Positions 47,011 to 49,134 of a stretch of DNA of 49,134 nucleotides are shown here, piece after piece (the stretch's first letter is position 1; each line of letters begins with the position of its first letter). This DNA comes from Ignavibacteria bacterium (GTDB lineage Bacteria > Bacteroidota > Ignavibacteria > Kapaibacteriales > UBA2268), in assembly GCA_026416955.1 (NCBI GenBank), contig JAOAEE010000031.1, positions 1-49,134 of the forward strand, given 5' to 3'. The notes beneath the pieces are model-generated. The model did not search any database, was not told the origin of the DNA, and saw only the letters and a program-made list of their open reading frames with translations. The translations under genes and the position numbers were made by a program.

Positions 47011-48336
47011 CTATTTTTTATATCTTCTCTTCCATAGAGCCGAAAGCCTCTCTAAAAATTTCTTCTCATAGCCAAAACTCGTAGGTTCATAAAGTTTTAT
47101 TTCATCAATTCCGGGAGGGAAATAGTTCTCATCAACAAAGTGTTCAGGAAAATCGTGTGGATATTTGTAACCTTCGCCATATCCAAATTGTTCCATTAAC
47201 CTTGTTGGTGCATTCCTTAAATGCAAAGGAACTTCAATATTTGGAGTATTTTTTACAACATCAATTGCTTTCATTAAACCCATATAAGAAGCATTCGATT
47301 TGGGACACGAAGCTAAATATGTAGTTCCTTGGGCAAGATTAATTTGAGCTTCGGGCATACCAACACAATCTACTGCTTGAAAAACAGCAACAGCAATTGG
47401 CAAAGCTAAAGGGTCTGCATTGCCAACATCCTCACTTGCAAAAATTATCATTCGTCTAGCTATGAACAAAGGGTCTTCGCCAGACTCAAGCATTTTCGCA
47501 AGCCAAATAAGCGCAGCATCTGGGTCGGAACCCCGTAATGACTTTATAAAAGCAGAAATGGTGTCGTAATGGTAATCACCTTTTTTATCAAATTTTAAAT
47601 ATTTTTGTTGTGAGGCTTTTATTACTATTTCTTTACTAATGACTATATTTTTTTCTTTTTTCTGCAATAAGTTAAAAGAAATTTCCAACAAGTTCAACGC
47701 AACTCTGGCATCGCCACCAGAAAGATTGTAAAAAATATCATAATCTTCAATTTGAATATTAAATTTGTTCAATACCAAATCTTTTTGAATTGCTTTATCA
47801 ATTAGAGCAATAATATGTTCTTTGCTTAAAGGATAAAGTTTATATACTTGACAACGGGAAAGAAGTGCTGGAATTACCTCGAACGAAGGATTTTCGGTAG
47901 TTGCACCAACAAGAGTAATTATTCCCTTTTCAACAGCGTGCAACAAATAATCTTGTTGAGCTTTATTAAATCGATGTATTTCATCAATAAAGAGCAAGGT
48001 TCTTTTATTTATTTGTTGGTTGTATTTCGCTCGGGAAATAATATCTTTTACTTCTTTTACTCCTGCTTCAACTGCGGAAATCCTAATAAACTCAAAATTC
48101 CCCATTTCTGCAATAATAAATGCAAGAGTTGTTTTACCAACTCCGGGTGGGCCCCAAAATATCATAGATGGAAACTTGCCACTCTTTATAAACGACCTTA
48201 AAGGTCCTTCTTCACCTATCAAATGTTCTTGACCCAAAACCTCATCCAAAGTACCAGGCCGCATTCTTTCTGCAAGTGGAGAATAAATTTTTTGAGTTTC
48301 ACTTTGGTTATTTTCAGAAGAAAAAATCATTTCCAT
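47011..48336 (-). CDS. rarA: Replication-associated recombination protein A (MgsA/RarA)
   Basis: A 441-residue AAA+ ATPase: GQEHLIGEEGPL, Walker A GPPGVGKT, Walker B LLFIDEIHRFNKAQQ, sensor LVGATTENPSF, then the C-terminal domain with GSDPDAALIWLAKMLESGEDP and HLRNAPT. It acts at stalled forks and on single-stranded DNA-binding protein-coated gaps. An ATG at 48330 overlaps the carbonic anhydrase stop as ATGA and is an equally good start; the longer one at 48336 adds two residues. Confidence 0.94.
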   Translation of the reverse strand: MEMIFSSENNQSETQKIYSPLAERMRPGTLDEVLGQEHLIGEEGPLRSFIKSGKFPSMIFWGPPGVGKTTLAFIIAEMGNFEFIRISAVEAGVKEVKDIISRAKYNQQINKRTLLFIDEIHRFNKAQQDYLLHAVEKGIITLVGATTENPSFEVIPALLSRCQVYKLYPLSKEHIIALIDKAIQKDLVLNKFNIQIEDYDIFYNLSGGDARVALNLLEISFNLLQKKEKNIVISKEIVIKASQQKYLKFDKKGDYHYDTISAFIKSLRGSDPDAALIWLAKMLESGEDPLFIARRMIIFASEDVGNADPLALPIAVAVFQAVDCVGMPEAQINLAQGTTYLASCPKSNASYMGLMKAIDVVKNTPNIEVPLHLRNAPTRLMEQFGYGEGYKYPHDFPEHFVDENYFPPGIDEIKLYEPTSFGYEKKFLERLSALWKRRYKK

Positions 48337-48917
48337 CTATAATCATTTAATAATTCAACTAAACCGCTATCCAAATGATAAATGGCTGGGATCAAGTATA
48401 GTTCACCTTTATTCCATCTTTCCTTAACCAACTCTAATGTCTGCAATTTATCCAATTGCTTTTTGACATTTTGAATAATCGAATAATGAAGAATTTCCTT
48501 TCTATTTGAAAATAACTCTAATCCAACATTCACGATAGGTCTCAATTCCTCGCTAATGGATTTCAAATATTTCGTAGAAGAATTACCATCTAAAGCAGCT
48601 TGAACAGCACCGCAATTTGTATGACCCATAACAATAATTTGTTTTATGTCGAATGAAATCATTGCAAACTCAACTGTACCCAATGCAACATCGCAAAGGA
48701 TATTTCCCGCTGTTCTAATTACAAAAATTTCTCCTAAATCGCAATTAAAAATAAATTCGGGAACTACTCGTGAGTCCGAACAAGTTACAACAATTGTATG
48801 TGGATTCTGGCTTGCACTATTGTTAATTCGGGATTTTACGAAATCGTAAGACTCAAGTTTTCCTTCGACAAAGTTCTTATTTCGTTCAAACAATTTTTTG
48901 TACATACTTTTCTCCAC
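48327..48917 (-). CDS. Beta-class carbonic anhydrase
   Basis: A 196-residue protein with the zinc ligands of beta-carbonic anhydrases: Cys and Asp/Arg in TCSDSRVVPEF, then His and Cys in MGHTNCGAVQAAL. The enzyme interconverts CO2 and bicarbonate in the cytosol. It precedes rarA with overlapping codons, so they share a transcript. The start at 48917 gives MEKSMYKKLFERNKNFV; an ATG four codons on (MYKKLF) is also possible. Confidence 0.93.
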   Translation of the reverse strand: MEKSMYKKLFERNKNFVEGKLESYDFVKSRINNSASQNPHTIVVTCSDSRVVPEFIFNCDLGEIFVIRTAGNILCDVALGTVEFAMISFDIKQIIVMGHTNCGAVQAALDGNSSTKYLKSISEELRPIVNVGLELFSNRKEILHYSIIQNVKKQLDKLQTLELVKERWNKGELYLIPAIYHLDSGLVELLNDYRWK

Positions 48918-49004
48918 ATCTTTTCAAAAATAATCCATAATCATCATTCTAATATAAATAATTCTTTTATGAAAAAATATCTATAATTCACCTAAATAAA
49001 ACAA

Positions 49005-49040
49005 AAACAGCCTGCGGGGAGTTCCGCAGGCTGTTTGTTT
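49005..49040. terminator. Bidirectional intrinsic terminator
   Basis: CAGCCTGCGG (49008-49017) pairs with CCGCAGGCTG (49024-49033) around a six-base loop, flanked by A-rich sequence on the left and T-rich on the right. On the minus strand it ends the gene entering from the right edge, whose stop lies about 20 bp away. It could also stop plus-strand transcription. Confidence 0.88.
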
Positions 49041-49060
49041 TTGTATTTTCTTTTAAATTT

Positions 49061-49134
49061 CTACTTCGTTAAGATAAATTCCTTCTTCGCTCGGAAGTGT
49101 TCGCTTGCCATCGCTACGATATACATTCCATTCG
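49061..49134 (-). CDS. C-terminal end of a T9SS cargo protein (partial, runs off right edge)
   Basis: The minus strand is open from the right edge to a TAG at 49063-49061, coding for NGMYIVAMASEHFRAKKEF followed by ILTK. The G-M-Y-hydrophobic pattern and the KKEFILTK ending match the last strands of type A T9SS sorting domains. Only 24 residues are visible, so the rest of the protein is unknown. A terminator follows it. Confidence 0.7.
   Translation of the reverse strand, partial: NGMYIVAMASEHFRAKKEFILTK

Overview
The window is AT-rich and densely coded. Several features point to a Gram-negative bacterium of the FCB (Bacteroidota/Chlorobi/Ignavibacteria) group. These are C-terminal tails resembling type IX secretion (T9SS) sorting domains (giant protein at 9067-14103, beta-propeller at 41431-43479, and a fragment at the right edge), outer-membrane barrels with aromatic C-termini, lipobox-bearing lipoproteins, OmpA-family proteins, and lamin-tail plus FlgD-like domains. 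The many multiheme cytochromes suggest an anaerobic or facultative lineage such as Ignavibacteria/Kapabacteria. That placement is inference; there is no rRNA gene in the window to settle it.

Layout. (1) 1-6637, minus strand: a restriction-modification-like defence cassette of SNF2 helicase fused to a PD-(D/E)xK-like DUF3883 domain, an MNT nucleotidyltransferase, a HEPN protein and a DUF1156 DNA methyltransferase that runs off the left edge. (2) 6920-14103, minus: a giant secreted glycine-rich/ASH-repeat protein coupled to an OmpA-family protein. (3) 14342-21390, plus: a redox island of six genes with 28 recognisable c-type haem motifs, a diheme cytochrome b domain and a Rieske protein. It is split by a strong intrinsic terminator at about 17605-17640. 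(4) 21420-22316: a Xer-type tyrosine recombinase. (5) 22512-30389, minus: aldehyde dehydrogenase, an S41-like protein lacking the catalytic serine, a heavy-metal-binding protein, a terminator, two GT9 glycosyltransferases and a porin. (6) 30447-35149, plus: an Ig-like lipoprotein, a CHAD protein, free-methionine-sulfoxide reductase and a lamin-tail protein. (7) 35156-37971, minus: psd-pssA-purS-purQ-tatA-tatB. (8) 38077-44973, plus: dnaN, recF, threonine dehydrogenase, a T9SS beta-propeller protein and tyrosine phenol-lyase. (9) 45169-49134, mostly minus: xseA, a small secreted protein, rarA, carbonic anhydrase, a terminator and the tail of a T9SS cargo protein.

The most interesting part is the redox island. 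A membrane cytochrome b fused to a seven-haem NapC/NirT-like module could exchange electrons with the quinone pool. A 13-haem membrane-anchored cytochrome, a monohaem cytochrome and a Tat-exported Rieske protein could carry electrons across the periplasm. A haem domain fused to an outer-membrane barrel (architecture reminiscent of Cyc2) and a six-haem lipoprotein with a collagen-like stalk could carry them across or onto the outer membrane. Together they look like a trans-envelope electron conduit of unusual composition. Direction and terminal partner cannot be read from the sequence.

The Tat genes in region 7 fit the Tat-type signal of the Rieske protein, and the T9SS-tailed proteins imply a T9SS encoded elsewhere. 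Many genes are translationally coupled through ATGA overlaps (2896-2899, 23744-23747, 24721-24724, 29019-29022, 36277-36280), which supports the chosen starts and the operon structure.
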